A stretch of 64,000 nt of DNA from assembly GCA_963747105.1 (NCBI GenBank), contig CAVVEC010000002.1, positions 62,001-126,000 of the forward strand. The letters are read 5' to 3'. Shown in pieces: positions 45,211-53,879 of this stretch (position 1 is the stretch's first letter; each line of letters starts with the position of its first letter). The stretch is from CAVVEC01 sp963747105 (lineage in GTDB: Bacteria > Acidobacteriota > Terriglobia > Terriglobales > Acidobacteriaceae). The position numbers and the translations under genes are program-made. The notes under the pieces were generated by a model that searched no databases, was not told the origin of the DNA, and worked only from the letters and a program-made list of their open reading frames with translations.

Positions 45211-46470
45211 GTGGGTCTTTACGAGCAACTGCCGCCAGATGTTCTGAAGATTGTCCTCGTCTTGTTTCTATCTTTTCTGATCGGACTGGAACGGGAAGAG
45301 CACAAGGCAGCAGGACACTCTTACTCCTTCGGAGGGGTACGCACCTTTCCTCTGATTGGACTGATTGGCTACTCGATCGCGCTTCTTTCTGGTACACAAC
45401 TGCTGCCGCTGACGGTCGGCTTTCTGGTAATCGCTGGATTCCTGCTTTTGTCTTATTGGCACAAGCTTTCCTCTGCTGAAGCCGCCGGTGTCACCACGGA
45501 AATGTCCGGCCTCGCGACATTCCTCGTGGGAGCTTTGGTCTGCTACGGACATCTCTGGATCGCTACCACACTGAGCGTTGCCAGCCTGCTGTTACTCGAT
45601 CTGAAGGCGGGCCTTGAGAAGCTCGCCGTTCGCATCGCTCCACAAGAGATTCTGACGTTTGCCAAGTTTCTCCTCTTGACCGGTGTGATCCTGCCCGCGC
45701 TGCCGGACCAGCAATTCGGCCAATTCCACATTAACCCTTTCAAGACTTGGCTTGTTGTGATTGCGGTGAGCACAATCTCGTATGGAAGTTATGTCCTGCA
45801 GAAGTTGACGAAGCAGCGGGGTGGGGTTGTGCTGGCAGCGTTGCTGGGTGGGGCGTATTCCTCGACCGTCACCACGGTGGTGATGGCGCGTCGAGCCGCC
45901 GGCGAACAGCATCCTCACCTCTTTGCCGGAGGCATCTTGATTGCCTCTGGCGTGATGTACTTGCGATTGGTTGTCCTCCTGGCGCTTTTCAATCGACAAC
46001 TGATGCATTTGATGGCCCTCCCGTTTCTGGTGCTGGCCGGTCTAGCGGTCGGCATCGGTTGGCTTTGGACGCGCCGGGCCGATCCCAGTGCTCGGGCGGT
46101 GCAGCGCGAGTTCGTACCCAAGAATCCGCTCGAATTGCGGGCAGCTGTTTTCTTCGCCGCGTTGTTTCTGGCAATGCTGATCGCTACCCAGTTGGCGGTT
46201 ACCTATCTTGGAAAAGCGGGCGTGAATACCTTGGCTGCCGTGATGGGCGTTACCGACGTAGATCCCTTTATCATGGGAATGACCCAGGCAGCAGGCGTAC
46301 TCACACCTCTGAGAGTTGCGGCGGCCGCGGTTCTAATCGCCGCCGCCAGCAACAACCTTGTGAAAGGTATCTATGCCTATAGCCTGGCGGATCGGAAGAC
46401 CGGGGCGCAGAGCCTCGCACTTCTGACAGTTCTTGCCGCACTGGGTCTTTCCCCCTTACTTTGGCTCTGA
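45211..46470 (+). CDS. MgtC-like / DUF4010 integral membrane protein
   Basis: The start is GTG 45211, with GGAGG about 10 bases upstream. The N-terminal ~140 residues resemble MgtC/SapB (LFLSFLIGLEREEHK, GGVRTFPLIGLIGYSIALLSG, SGLATFLVGALV). The rest is a DUF4010 domain with further membrane segments (TLAAVMGVTDVDPFIMGMTQ, AASNNLVKGIYAY). About 11-12 membrane spans in 419 residues. A role in ion homeostasis or stress is assumed from the MgtC part, unproven. Confidence 0.88.
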   Translation: MGLYEQLPPDVLKIVLVLFLSFLIGLEREEHKAAGHSYSFGGVRTFPLIGLIGYSIALLSGTQLLPLTVGFLVIAGFLLLSYWHKLSSAEAAGVTTEMSGLATFLVGALVCYGHLWIATTLSVASLLLLDLKAGLEKLAVRIAPQEILTFAKFLLLTGVILPALPDQQFGQFHINPFKTWLVVIAVSTISYGSYVLQKLTKQRGGVVLAALLGGAYSSTVTTVVMARRAAGEQHPHLFAGGILIASGVMYLRLVVLLALFNRQLMHLMALPFLVLAGLAVGIGWLWTRRADPSARAVQREFVPKNPLELRAAVFFAALFLAMLIATQLAVTYLGKAGVNTLAAVMGVTDVDPFIMGMTQAAGVLTPLRVAAAAVLIAAASNNLVKGIYAYSLADRKTGAQSLALLTVLAALGLSPLLWL

Positions 46471-46756
46471 TCCAAGAAGTGTCTGCGATAGTCTGAGCGT
46501 TGCGACAGCGACTTTCGGATCCGATTTTTAATGGAAGTCGCACAAGGCTCGAGGAGCCGCTCAGCGCTATCGGCTGTGTCAAGATAAAAGCGCCTTGGCG
46601 CATGCGAATTTGTCGGCAGGTGCCCTGTCCATCCCGTTTCCGGATTTGCCCGAATTCGCGATCCGGTCACCTTCCATTTCCTCCAGAGGGAGATGGAATA
46701 TGCCGGGAAAGCCAAAGCTTTACGCCCTTCGGGTCAAGATCCTCAAGTACGTGAAA

Positions 46757-46979
46757 GTTAGCGGCGCTGAACCCGGCGATGGTTGTCGCCGGTCACAAGA
46801 AGCCGGGCGCGCCCGACTCTCCCTCGACGATCCAGGACACCAAGCGTTATCTGCAGGACTTCGATCGGCTGCAGAAAACCGCGACCTCCGACCAGGAGCT
46901 GTTCGATCAGATGACGGAGCTATACCCGCATTGGGTAGCCAATCAGTCGTGGTTGATGTTCGGATTCCCGCAGCCGTAA
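46757..46979 (+). pseudogene. C-terminal remnant of an MBL-fold metallohydrolase
   Basis: Just after a TGA the frame reads LAALNPAMVVAGHKKPGAPDSP, then DTKRYLQDFDRLQKTATSDQELFDQMTELYPHWV and a stop at 46977-46979. VVAGHKxPG with a following helix is the C-terminal end of MBL-fold hydrolases; the metal-binding HxHxDH domain is gone. Its 3' half is duplicated at 48803-48950. Confidence 0.72.
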
Positions 46980-47001
46980 ACTACATCAACCGCTGACGCG
47001 A
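46854..47001 (+). repeat. 148-bp direct repeat, copy A
   Basis: This segment matches 48803-48950 with about eight mismatches by eye; the last ~75 bases are identical. The copies flank an alpha/beta hydrolase gene and a toxin-antitoxin pair (1.8 kb). Confidence 0.9.
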
Positions 47002-47039
47002 ATGTTTCCTCGCGCATGATGAAGGGAAAACAATCACCG

Positions 47040-47903
47040 ATGAATCCCACGTTTTATCGCAGACTACAGGTTGGCGGCCTCTCGATCTTCTATCGGGAGG
47101 CTGGGCCGACAAATGCGGAAACGCTTCTCCTGCTGCACGGCCTTCCATCGTCGTCGCGGATGTTCGAACCGCTTTTCGCAAGGCTTTCCGATCGCTACCA
47201 CCTGATAGCGCCCGATTATCCTGGTTTCGGACACAGTGACTGGCCGGACCCGAGGAAATTCGCATACACCTTCGACCATTTGGCTGAGACCATGAACCAC
47301 TTCACCGAGGCGCTCGGGCTCTCGCGCTATACCCTTTACATGCAGGACTACGGTGGCCCCGTCGGCTTTCGCATGGCACTGGAGCATCCGGAGCGAGTCG
47401 AAGCGCTGATCGTGCAGGACGCCGTCGCCCACAACCGGGGCTTGGGAGCAAATTGGAAAACGCGCCGGGCGTTCTGGACTGATCGCGCTGCCAATGACAG
47501 CGCATTGCGCACCAATCTCTTGTCGCTCGAGGCCGCGCGTGCACGACACGTCGGAACCGATCCCGACGTGGAGCGCCACGATCCCGACCTCTGGACTGAC
47601 GAATTTTATTTTCTGAATCGGCCCGGCCAGGCTGAGATACAAAGCGATCTTTTCTACGACTACCGAACCAACGTCGATTCCTATCTGAAATGGCAGGAAT
47701 GGATGCGCGAGAAGCAACCACGGCTGCTCGTGATCTGGGGCAAATACGAAACATCGTTTGACCCGAGCGAGCCGGAGAGCTACCGCGAGGATGTTCCGAA
47801 CGCCGAGGTCCACATTGTTGACGGCTGCCATTTCGCCCTGGACACGGCTGCCGACGAGATTGCTTCCTCGATGAGAAACTTTATGGCGTCTCCCAGGAGG
47901 TGA
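47040..47903 (+). CDS. alpha/beta hydrolase (haloalkane dehalogenase/epoxide hydrolase-like)
   Basis: The start is ATG 47040 (MNPTFYRRLQVGGLSIFYREAGP), with GAAGGGA about 13 bases upstream; ATG 47016 would add eight residues. The oxyanion segment LLLHGLPSSSRMFE is followed by the nucleophile elbow MQDYGGPVGFR, where Asp rather than Ser is the nucleophile, as in dehalogenases and epoxide hydrolases. DGCHFALD supplies the catalytic His. The 287-residue chain is intact. It lies between two copies of a 148-bp repeat. Confidence 0.92.
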   Translation: MNPTFYRRLQVGGLSIFYREAGPTNAETLLLLHGLPSSSRMFEPLFARLSDRYHLIAPDYPGFGHSDWPDPRKFAYTFDHLAETMNHFTEALGLSRYTLYMQDYGGPVGFRMALEHPERVEALIVQDAVAHNRGLGANWKTRRAFWTDRAANDSALRTNLLSLEAARARHVGTDPDVERHDPDLWTDEFYFLNRPGQAEIQSDLFYDYRTNVDSYLKWQEWMREKQPRLLVIWGKYETSFDPSEPESYREDVPNAEVHIVDGCHFALDTAADEIASSMRNFMASPRR

Positions 47904-47908
47904 GGGCT

Positions 47909-47956
47909 CGTCAGGCATAATCGGAAGCAGGTATGAACACGGAAGAACCGAAGCAG
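47909..47956 (+). repeat. 48-bp dispersed repeat, copy A
   Basis: CGTCAGGC, GCAGGTATGAA and AAGAACCG are shared with 50745-50793 in the same order and spacing (about eight differences). Each copy contains a potential tiny frame starting ATGAA(C/T)ACG. Confidence 0.7.
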
Positions 47957-48075
47957 TAGGGACAGGTGGAACGTCCCCAATTTCAATGATGGGAATTAGT
48001 GAACGTTCCATCCGGTCCCGGGTTGCCGCATAACCTACATGACCAATTGGGCGGCGGGCTGACACGAAGATATGC

Positions 48076-48489
48076 TCAAGCTTCCCAAGGGTTGAGGGCA
48101 CCGACTCCCGTACGCTCAAAGTCGGCTACATTCCTGGTCGCGACGGTCAGACCATGCACCAGGGCGGTGGCTGCGATGAGGGCGTCACGATCGGAGCGAG
48201 GGTTCGGTACGTGAAGCGTCGCGCATCGCTGGGCGACGGCGGTGTCAATCGCCAGGATACGACCGGAGAATGTGGGCAACACGTGGCGATCCATCCACGC
48301 ACGAAGGATCGCGCCTTGCTCTTTGTCGCGGCGGTCGATGAGTAGGATTCCGATCTCCAATTCCAGTACTGAAATGACGGAGATGTAGAGACTCGCCGAG
48401 GGTAAGCGTTCGGCCCATTTTTTGACATTTTGATGCGTCTTCTTCGCTTTTCTTAATTCTGAAATTACATTGGTATCAAGGATGTACAT
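48076..48489 (-). CDS. PIN-domain toxin (FitB/VapC-like)
   Basis: The 137-residue protein begins MYILDTNVISELRK with the first PIN Asp in LDTNVI. SVISVLELEIGI carries the conserved Glu, and PRSDRDALIAATALVHGLTVATRNVADFE the C-terminal acidic set. This is the FitB-like subgroup. The start overlaps the antitoxin stop by one base (TGATG). Confidence 0.9.
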   Translation of the reverse strand: MYILDTNVISELRKAKKTHQNVKKWAERLPSASLYISVISVLELEIGILLIDRRDKEQGAILRAWMDRHVLPTFSGRILAIDTAVAQRCATLHVPNPRSDRDALIAATALVHGLTVATRNVADFERTGVGALNPWEA

Positions 48490-48746
48490 CAGGTGAGGTC
48501 CGCCGTCTCGTGGAGGTTTCCCCGCAGACGAGGCGGCTCAAATTCAATCTCAGCAGCTGCTGGCATCGCCAATAAGTCCGCAACGCTCTTTTGCCCACCA
48601 GTGATCCTTTGATACTCCTCCACCGTGAGCAGCACGTGGGACGGACGACCTCGATCCGTAATGAAAACGGGACCTCGCTTAGCGGCTCTCTTTGCCCTGC
48701 TTGTATCCTGATTAAAGTCTCGACTCGACAGTTTTGTAATGGCCAT
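48489..48746 (-). CDS. Phd/YefM-family antitoxin
   Basis: The 85-residue protein shows the Phd/YefM fold: AITKLSSRDFNQDTSRAKRAA, then GPVFITDRGRPSHVLLTVEEYQRI, and a C-terminal tail (EFEPPRLRGNLHETADL) that would bind the PIN toxin. It is immediately downstream of a palindromic operator and translationally coupled to the toxin. Confidence 0.9.
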   Translation of the reverse strand: MAITKLSSRDFNQDTSRAKRAAKRGPVFITDRGRPSHVLLTVEEYQRITGGQKSVADLLAMPAAAEIEFEPPRLRGNLHETADLT

Positions 48747-48760
48747 GGTCTCCAGTCCCT

Positions 48761-48784
48761 CAATGTAGCAACATACCTACATTG
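48761..48784. promoter_or_regulatory. palindromic operator of the Phd-PIN pair
   Basis: CAATGTAG (48761-48768) and CTACATTG (48777-48784) are perfect inverse repeats 8 bases apart, 15 bases upstream of the antitoxin start on the minus strand. The placement fits autorepression. Confidence 0.75.
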
Positions 48785-48802
48785 TAACATAGAACCGTTT
48801 AC

Positions 48803-48950
48803 CAGGATTTCGATCGGTTGCAGAAAACCGCGAAATCCGACCAGGAGCTGTTCGACCAAATGACGGAGCTGTGCCCGCATTGGGTAGCCAATCAGTCGTG
48901 GTTGATGTTCGGATTCCCGCAGCCGTAAACTACATCAACCGCTGACGCGA
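48803..48950 (+). repeat. 148-bp direct repeat, copy B (MBL-hydrolase scar)
   Basis: Second copy of the MBL-hydrolase C-terminal tail and its 3' flank; see 46854-47001. Here it lacks the AGHKKPG part, so it is a fragment of a fragment. Confidence 0.9.
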
Positions 48951-49074
48951 GAAGAGCCTACAATTCGGGTGGAGGCCTACCTCACGATCTCAAACGCTCT
49001 ACAATGGAGGTTGCAGTACGGTCGCGTGATCAAGCTAGCGACCGACAGCAAAACCGACGGAGTGGAGAATATAC

Positions 49075-50631
49075 TTGCGTGAGTTCGGTGATTTTCAAAC
49101 ACCCCTCGATTTGGTGAGAAGCGTTTTACGTGTTGTCTATAGAGGAGGAGGCGCGTGGACCCGAGCTCTCGAACCCACATGCGGAGTCGGCAATTTCATC
49201 ACAGGGCTACGCTCTCTTGCCTCCCCTCCACTCGAGATACAGGGAATCGAAGTTCAGCCGAGACACGCTCTTCGGACGGCGGTGGAAGCGGAAAAATCGG
49301 GCGAGTCGACCGCGATCCGAATTAAGCAAGCCGATATCTTCAAGCTCAATTTGGCTGAACTGGCATGGGGGCAGACGGGCCCGTTACTGGTAGTCGGAAA
49401 TCCACCGTGGGTCACAAACGCTGAGCTTGGCGGCCTAGACAGCGAGAACCTACCTACAAAATCCAACTTCAAGGCGCGAAGCGGCTTCGGAGCTAAAACC
49501 GGAGAGTCGAACTTCGACATCGCGGAATTCATCTGGATAAAGCTCATCAAGGAGCTAGCCTGGTCCCGTCCCACGATCGCCCTGCTCTGCAAGACAGCGG
49601 TAGCACGGAACGTGCTTGCGTACGCCGAGAGAGCATCCCTGCCGATTTCTTCTGCAGAGATTTACCTCATTGATGCTAAGAAATGGTTCGACGCGGCGGT
49701 CGATGCTTGCTTATTCAGGGTAGATGTTGGCTTCGGCGAAACGAAGTACAGCGCAAGCCTCTATGCTGACCTCGACGCGGAGACCCCACAATCCGTCCTC
49801 GCGATGGCCAACGGCTCGATAGTTTCAAACTATGCCGTTTACGAAGAATACAGCTTCCTGGAGGGCGAGAGCCCTGTTGTTTGGCGCCAAGGCATTAAGC
49901 ACGATGCATCGTCAATCATGGAGTTGACCCTAGAAAGCGGCACTCTAAGGAATCGAGCTGGAGAGGTCGTTTCTGTCGAGCCGGAACACGTCTACCCGCT
50001 ACTCAAAAGCTCTGACCTCAATGGGGACGACAACCCAAACCCGAGATATAGGGTCTTAGTGACCCAGAAGGAACTGGGGGCGGGCACAACAGACCTCAGC
50101 CAACGAGCCCCTCACCTGTGGAAGTATCTAAACTCCCATGAGACGGCCTTCCTTGCCCGGAAATCCTCGATTTATGAAGGCCGTGCACCTTTTTCAATGT
50201 TCGGCATCGGCGAGTACTCGTTTACGGATTACAAGGTCGCCGTTTCCGGTATGTATAAGACTATCCGGTTTCGGGTTGTCGGTCCGCACGAAGGAAAGCC
50301 CGTGCTCTTTGACGACACTTGCTATTTGGCTCCGTGCTCTTCTGCCGAGCAGGCCTGTATTCTAGCCGCGTTATTGAATGAGCCTGCGTGTCTCTCATTC
50401 TTGAACTCCCTCGTCTTCTTGGATTCGAAAAGGCCGATCACGAAGAAAGTTCTTCAGCGTCTCGATCTGGCTGCACTTCTACGACAAGTCGATCGGCGCT
50501 CACTCACGCGAAGCGCAAACCAGCGATTAGCAGTTCTCGGGATCGAATCTATCTCTGAGGACGCACTTAACACCTTCGCATGGCCCGGCAGCGAGCCTGA
50601 GCGGCAGCTCTTGATTCCCGGAATGACCTAA
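49075..50631 (+). CDS. orphan N6-adenine DNA methyltransferase (Eco57I/type IIG-like)
   Basis: The start is TTG 49075 (MREFGDFQTPLDLVRSVLR), as no other start fits between the upstream stop and the conserved GDFQTP. SAM motif I is ALEPTCGVGNFI, and the catalytic motif IV is VVGNPPWVTNAEL. A C-terminal ~200-residue region (YSFTDYKVAVSGMYKTIRF, AACILAALLNEPACLSFLNSL) resembles the target-recognition and helical part of type IIG/class I enzymes. No nuclease motif is seen in the 518 residues, and no restriction gene adjoins. It may be a solitary methylase or the survivor of a lost system. Confidence 0.87.
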   Translation: MREFGDFQTPLDLVRSVLRVVYRGGGAWTRALEPTCGVGNFITGLRSLASPPLEIQGIEVQPRHALRTAVEAEKSGESTAIRIKQADIFKLNLAELAWGQTGPLLVVGNPPWVTNAELGGLDSENLPTKSNFKARSGFGAKTGESNFDIAEFIWIKLIKELAWSRPTIALLCKTAVARNVLAYAERASLPISSAEIYLIDAKKWFDAAVDACLFRVDVGFGETKYSASLYADLDAETPQSVLAMANGSIVSNYAVYEEYSFLEGESPVVWRQGIKHDASSIMELTLESGTLRNRAGEVVSVEPEHVYPLLKSSDLNGDDNPNPRYRVLVTQKELGAGTTDLSQRAPHLWKYLNSHETAFLARKSSIYEGRAPFSMFGIGEYSFTDYKVAVSGMYKTIRFRVVGPHEGKPVLFDDTCYLAPCSSAEQACILAALLNEPACLSFLNSLVFLDSKRPITKKVLQRLDLAALLRQVDRRSLTRSANQRLAVLGIESISEDALNTFAWPGSEPERQLLIPGMT

Positions 50632-50744
50632 GCGAATCGCGTGGCCCAGCCGCTGATCGCTAGGGTATCATCCCCATCGGACGACTGGCCGAGACGACGC
50701 CAAAGTTATCGTGCGATACTTCGTCCAATTGTCTTTCCTTTTCT

Positions 50745-50793
50745 CGTCAGGCTTAATGGGTAGCAGGTATGAATACGAAAGAACCGGAATCAG
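50745..50793 (+). repeat. 48-bp dispersed repeat, copy B
   Basis: Counterpart of 47909-47956. Here the small frame ATG 50769 runs 20 codons and ends in a TGA that overlaps the ATG of the VOC gene (ATGA), so it could be a coupled leader peptide. Confidence 0.65.
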
Positions 50794-50827
50794 CGGGTGA
50801 GCATCTCTATCTAAATTGGAGACATCA

Positions 50828-51274
50828 ATGAACGCCGTACAAATCGAGCAGAAGAGCTATGAGATGCCCCCGCGAGAGGGGATCAGCATCGCGCAATTTC
50901 TCACCGTCGCCGACATCGAACGATCGGCTCGCTACTACGAAAAGGTCTTCGGCGCTCGCATTCTGACCCTGGGTGACGGCAACGCGCCTGCGTACCTTCT
51001 GCTGGCGAATATCTGGATGATTCTGAACCTTGGAGGCGGGCCGACCCCGGATAAGCCGACGGTAACGCTCAGCGTCCCCGACCCGAATCACATCAACAGC
51101 TTTATGAATTTCCGGGTTGCGGATATTCAAGCGTGCTACAAATTATGGAAAAGTCGAGGAGCGGAGTTCATCACGGAGCCGATCCCCAAGTACGGCGAGA
51201 TACGCTGCTACATCCGCGATCCTGACGGCTATATCATCGAAGTCGGACAGAGCACCGACCTCACCTACGGTTAA
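50828..51274 (+). CDS. VOC (glyoxalase/bleomycin-resistance fold) protein
   Basis: The start is ATG 50828, preceded by GGAGACATC. The 148-residue protein has a single VOC module pair: FLTVADIERSARYYEKVFGARIL at the first beta-alpha-beta unit and ACYKLWKSRGAEFITEPI then RCYIRDPDGYIIEVGQ at the second. The final Glu of IIEVGQ is the usual metal ligand. Substrate unknown. It is followed by the NADPH oxidoreductase on the same strand. Confidence 0.9.
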   Translation: MNAVQIEQKSYEMPPREGISIAQFLTVADIERSARYYEKVFGARILTLGDGNAPAYLLLANIWMILNLGGGPTPDKPTVTLSVPDPNHINSFMNFRVADIQACYKLWKSRGAEFITEPIPKYGEIRCYIRDPDGYIIEVGQSTDLTYG

Positions 51275-51346
51275 GGCGCTCAGGGCGCTCCCCTGGCTTC
51301 GGATGAATCGGCTTTCGAGCGTCTTCAAGGCGGGGAGGAATTGCCC

Positions 51347-52261
51347 GTGAAAGCAGCGAGGATTCATAACTTCGGGCCGCCCGACGTCGTGGTGGTCGAG
51401 GATGTGCCGATGCCGTCGCCGGGCCCAAACGAAGTTCTGGTGCGCGTGATGGTTGCGGGCGTCGCTCCCTGGGACGCGATCATCCGTGAGGGCAAGAGCA
51501 AGGTTAGCCCGCAACCTCCACTCACCCTCGGTTCGGACTTCTCCGGTGTCGTCGAGAAAGTCGGTTCCGGCGTTACAGGCTTCGCGCCGGCCGACGAAGT
51601 CTATGGCGTCACGAATCCGCAGTTCTGTGGCGCCCAGGCCGAGTTCGCCGCGGCCACGTTTGGGATGGTCGCCCGCAAACCGCAATCGCTGAATCACGCA
51701 GAAGCAGCATCGGCTCCCGTCATTGCGGTAACCGCCTGGCAAATGCTGTTCCAGTATGCACAGGCGATGCGCGGACAAACGGTAATGGTCGTCGGAGCCG
51801 CGGGGAACGTCGGGGCCTACGCCGTACAAATGGCCGTAGACGCCGGAATCCGCGTCGTTGCCATCGCCCACCTCGACGACGAGGATCTGGTCCGATCATT
51901 GGGCGTGAAATCCATCATCGACTCGAGCAAGCCCGCATTCGAGCAGGACCTCCCACAGGTGGATGCTATCCTCGACACGGTCGGGGGCAGTACGCTTCAA
52001 CGCTGCGTCGCTGCGTTGAAACCCGGAGGCAAACTCGTCACCTCGGTCTCGACGCAGCCGCTCCCAGTAGAGGCCATTTTCTTCTACGCTGAGGTGACCA
52101 CCGTGCGCCTGCAGACACTCACGACATTATTTGACGCGGGCAAAATCACAGCGCGTGTGGGCTCAATCCTGCCGCTTTCGGAGGCGCGCCTGGCGCAACG
52201 CATGCTTGCGGGCGCACCACACAAGTCCGGAAAGATCGTACTGCAGATCGGGTACCCGTAG
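51347..52261 (+). CDS. NADPH:quinone oxidoreductase-type medium-chain dehydrogenase
   Basis: The start is GTG 51347 (VKAARIHNFGPP), with GGGGAGGA upstream. The 304-residue enzyme shows the zinc-independent MDR fold: VMVAGVAPWDAIIREGK, LGSDFSGVVEKVGSGV, the coenzyme loop VMVVGAAGNVGAYAVQMA, and ILDTVGGSTLQR. It would reduce quinones or enones with NADPH. An eroded paralogue lies at 43102-43480. Confidence 0.9.
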   Translation: MKAARIHNFGPPDVVVVEDVPMPSPGPNEVLVRVMVAGVAPWDAIIREGKSKVSPQPPLTLGSDFSGVVEKVGSGVTGFAPADEVYGVTNPQFCGAQAEFAAATFGMVARKPQSLNHAEAASAPVIAVTAWQMLFQYAQAMRGQTVMVVGAAGNVGAYAVQMAVDAGIRVVAIAHLDDEDLVRSLGVKSIIDSSKPAFEQDLPQVDAILDTVGGSTLQRCVAALKPGGKLVTSVSTQPLPVEAIFFYAEVTTVRLQTLTTLFDAGKITARVGSILPLSEARLAQRMLAGAPHKSGKIVLQIGYP

Positions 52262-52352
52262 CAGTACCGACCTGCGCGGCTTAGGGTGAATCGCGGCCAA
52301 CCTTGATTGAAGATCGAAGAGCGAACCGTTTTCTCCATTCGAATCGAAACTT

Positions 52353-52883
52353 ATGTATAATCCGCCGATGCAAGGAATACCCTGGAGCACAATTGCGCTC
52401 GGCTCGCTGTTGCTCATCTCGGCCCGCTCAATAGGAGGACAGGACGTGAAATCTCCGCAACCTGAAAAGTCGAAGCCGCCTGTCAAAACGGAGCAGCGCG
52501 GGCGCATCATTGGAATCGGCGGTGTCTTCTTCAAATCCGCCAATCGTGATCAGATGCGCGAATGGTATGCGAAGCATCTTGGACTCGCTGACAAAGGCCA
52601 AGGCGCGATGCTTCCGTGGCGCGAACACGACGACCCGCAAAAGGAACACGTTACCGTTTGGACTGTTTTTCCCACCTCCACTAAGTATTTCGATCCCAGC
52701 CCCGCACCGTTCATGATCAACTACATCGTGGACGATATGGATGCTTTGCTCGACCGCTTAAAACAAGAGGGAGTAAAGATTGACGCCAAACGAATGGATG
52801 AATCCTACGGTCGCTTTGCCTGGATCTATGACTTGGATGGGAATAAGATTGAGCTCTGGCAGCCGCTGCCCGCAAAGCCCTAA
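52353..52883 (+). CDS. exported VOC-fold protein
   Basis: The 176-residue protein begins with a hydrophobic export signal (about residues 8-28, WSTIALGSLLLISARSIGG), then a Lys/Pro linker and one VOC domain: GIGGVFFKSANRDQMREWYAKHLGL at the start and YGRFAWIYDLDGNKIELWQP at the end, with Glu as the metal ligand. Export of a VOC protein is unusual but recurrent in soil bacteria. The start may be ATG 52353 or 52368. Confidence 0.85.
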   Translation: MYNPPMQGIPWSTIALGSLLLISARSIGGQDVKSPQPEKSKPPVKTEQRGRIIGIGGVFFKSANRDQMREWYAKHLGLADKGQGAMLPWREHDDPQKEHVTVWTVFPTSTKYFDPSPAPFMINYIVDDMDALLDRLKQEGVKIDAKRMDESYGRFAWIYDLDGNKIELWQPLPAKP

Positions 52884-52933
52884 GGGCCTGCCACTGCACT
52901 TACTCAATCGGGTTTCTGTAGCTACGGATCGAG

Positions 52934-53407
52934 TCACCCCAGTAACTTGCCGGCGAGCCAGTAATCGACACTGAACTTTCCCGGACCAGAGCAGATCAGC
53001 CAGATAAAGAAGAGCACGTACAGGACTTCCGGAAGGTAGAGGAAATCGTCGAGCCAGCTAAGAGGCGAAAGTCCTTTAGGCATGGTGGAAATCGCGCTGG
53101 TCAGGGTGGCGACAGTCATATCGATCAATAAAGCCACGCCGGCCGGGCTCGAAAGAAACCCCACGGTCAGCAAGGATCCGCCAACGAACTCGACACCCGA
53201 CACGAAATAAGCCATCTGATGGGGAAACGGGACTTTGGCCTTAACGAGCGTCTCGTAAACAGGTTTCGTGCCGCCGGCGACAAACAATTTGTTTGCCCCG
53301 GAGATGGCGAAGAACAGCCCGAGCGAAACGCGTACCAGCAGGATGGCATATTGTTCCAAATCACTGCTACCCAGCAGCGCAAACTGGACCAACCGTTTCC
53401 AATCCAT
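52934..53407 (-). CDS. DoxX-family membrane protein
   Basis: The start is ATG 53407 with GGAGGGAAAGAG just upstream. The 157-residue protein has four membrane segments and the DoxX pattern: ILLVRVSLGLFFAISGANKLF, FPHQMAYFVSGVEFVGGSLLTVGF, LPEVLYVLFFIWLICSGPGKFSVDYWL. DoxX proteins take part in redox or thiol stress responses, function here unknown. It is divergent from the VOC gene. Confidence 0.88.
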   Translation of the reverse strand: MDWKRLVQFALLGSSDLEQYAILLVRVSLGLFFAISGANKLFVAGGTKPVYETLVKAKVPFPHQMAYFVSGVEFVGGSLLTVGFLSSPAGVALLIDMTVATLTSAISTMPKGLSPLSWLDDFLYLPEVLYVLFFIWLICSGPGKFSVDYWLAGKLLG

Positions 53408-53459
53408 CTCTTTCCCTCCATCATTGGCGGTGTCATTAGCGAATTCTCGCGCCTCGAGA

Positions 53460-53879
53460 TTATGTGTCCATCCGTTCGACCCATTGAGCGCGCGATGCGG
53501 GAGCCACGAATGGATCTGCAAAGTACTGTGTTTCCCGCGCAACCTTGTCGTCCCTGAACTCCATGATGCTCACGGTGTAGGACGGCTTGCCGTCATATGT
53601 CAGGATGAATTCGGTGACCCAAAGATCACCGCCGCCAATGATTCGTCGGACAGCAAACCGCTTTTTGCTCGGCTGACTGGCGCGTTGGTTCTGTATGTTG
53701 CTTCGACCGCGGGTTCGCTCGCCTGACTGCGGGTATTCCAGCACCGCGTCCTCGTGATAGATGCGGTGCTCCGTTTCAAAATCGTTGGCATCGGACGCCG
53801 CCCAATGCTGATCCAGTGCCGCACGGATCTCTTGATCTCGCGCTCCAGAACACTGCTCCTTCTTTTGTTGATCGTTCAT
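53460..53879 (-). CDS. SnoaL-like / NTF2-fold protein
   Basis: The 139-residue protein has the SnoaL pattern: QEIRAALDQHWAASDANDFETEHRIYHEDAVLEYPQSGER, FAVRRIIGGGDLWVTEFILTYDG and VSIMEFRDDKVARETQYFADPF. The fold forms a cone-shaped cavity used by small isomerases and hydrolases; the substrate is unknown. It lies 52 bases upstream of the doxX-like gene on the same strand. Confidence 0.88.
   Translation of the reverse strand: MNDQQKKEQCSGARDQEIRAALDQHWAASDANDFETEHRIYHEDAVLEYPQSGERTRGRSNIQNQRASQPSKKRFAVRRIIGGGDLWVTEFILTYDGKPSYTVSIMEFRDDKVARETQYFADPFVAPASRAQWVERMDT

Noticed and set aside
46595..46996. A 133-codon plus-strand frame before the alpha/beta hydrolase
   Set aside because: It is Arg/Ser-rich and overlaps the MBL-hydrolase remnant, whose frame shows the family motif.
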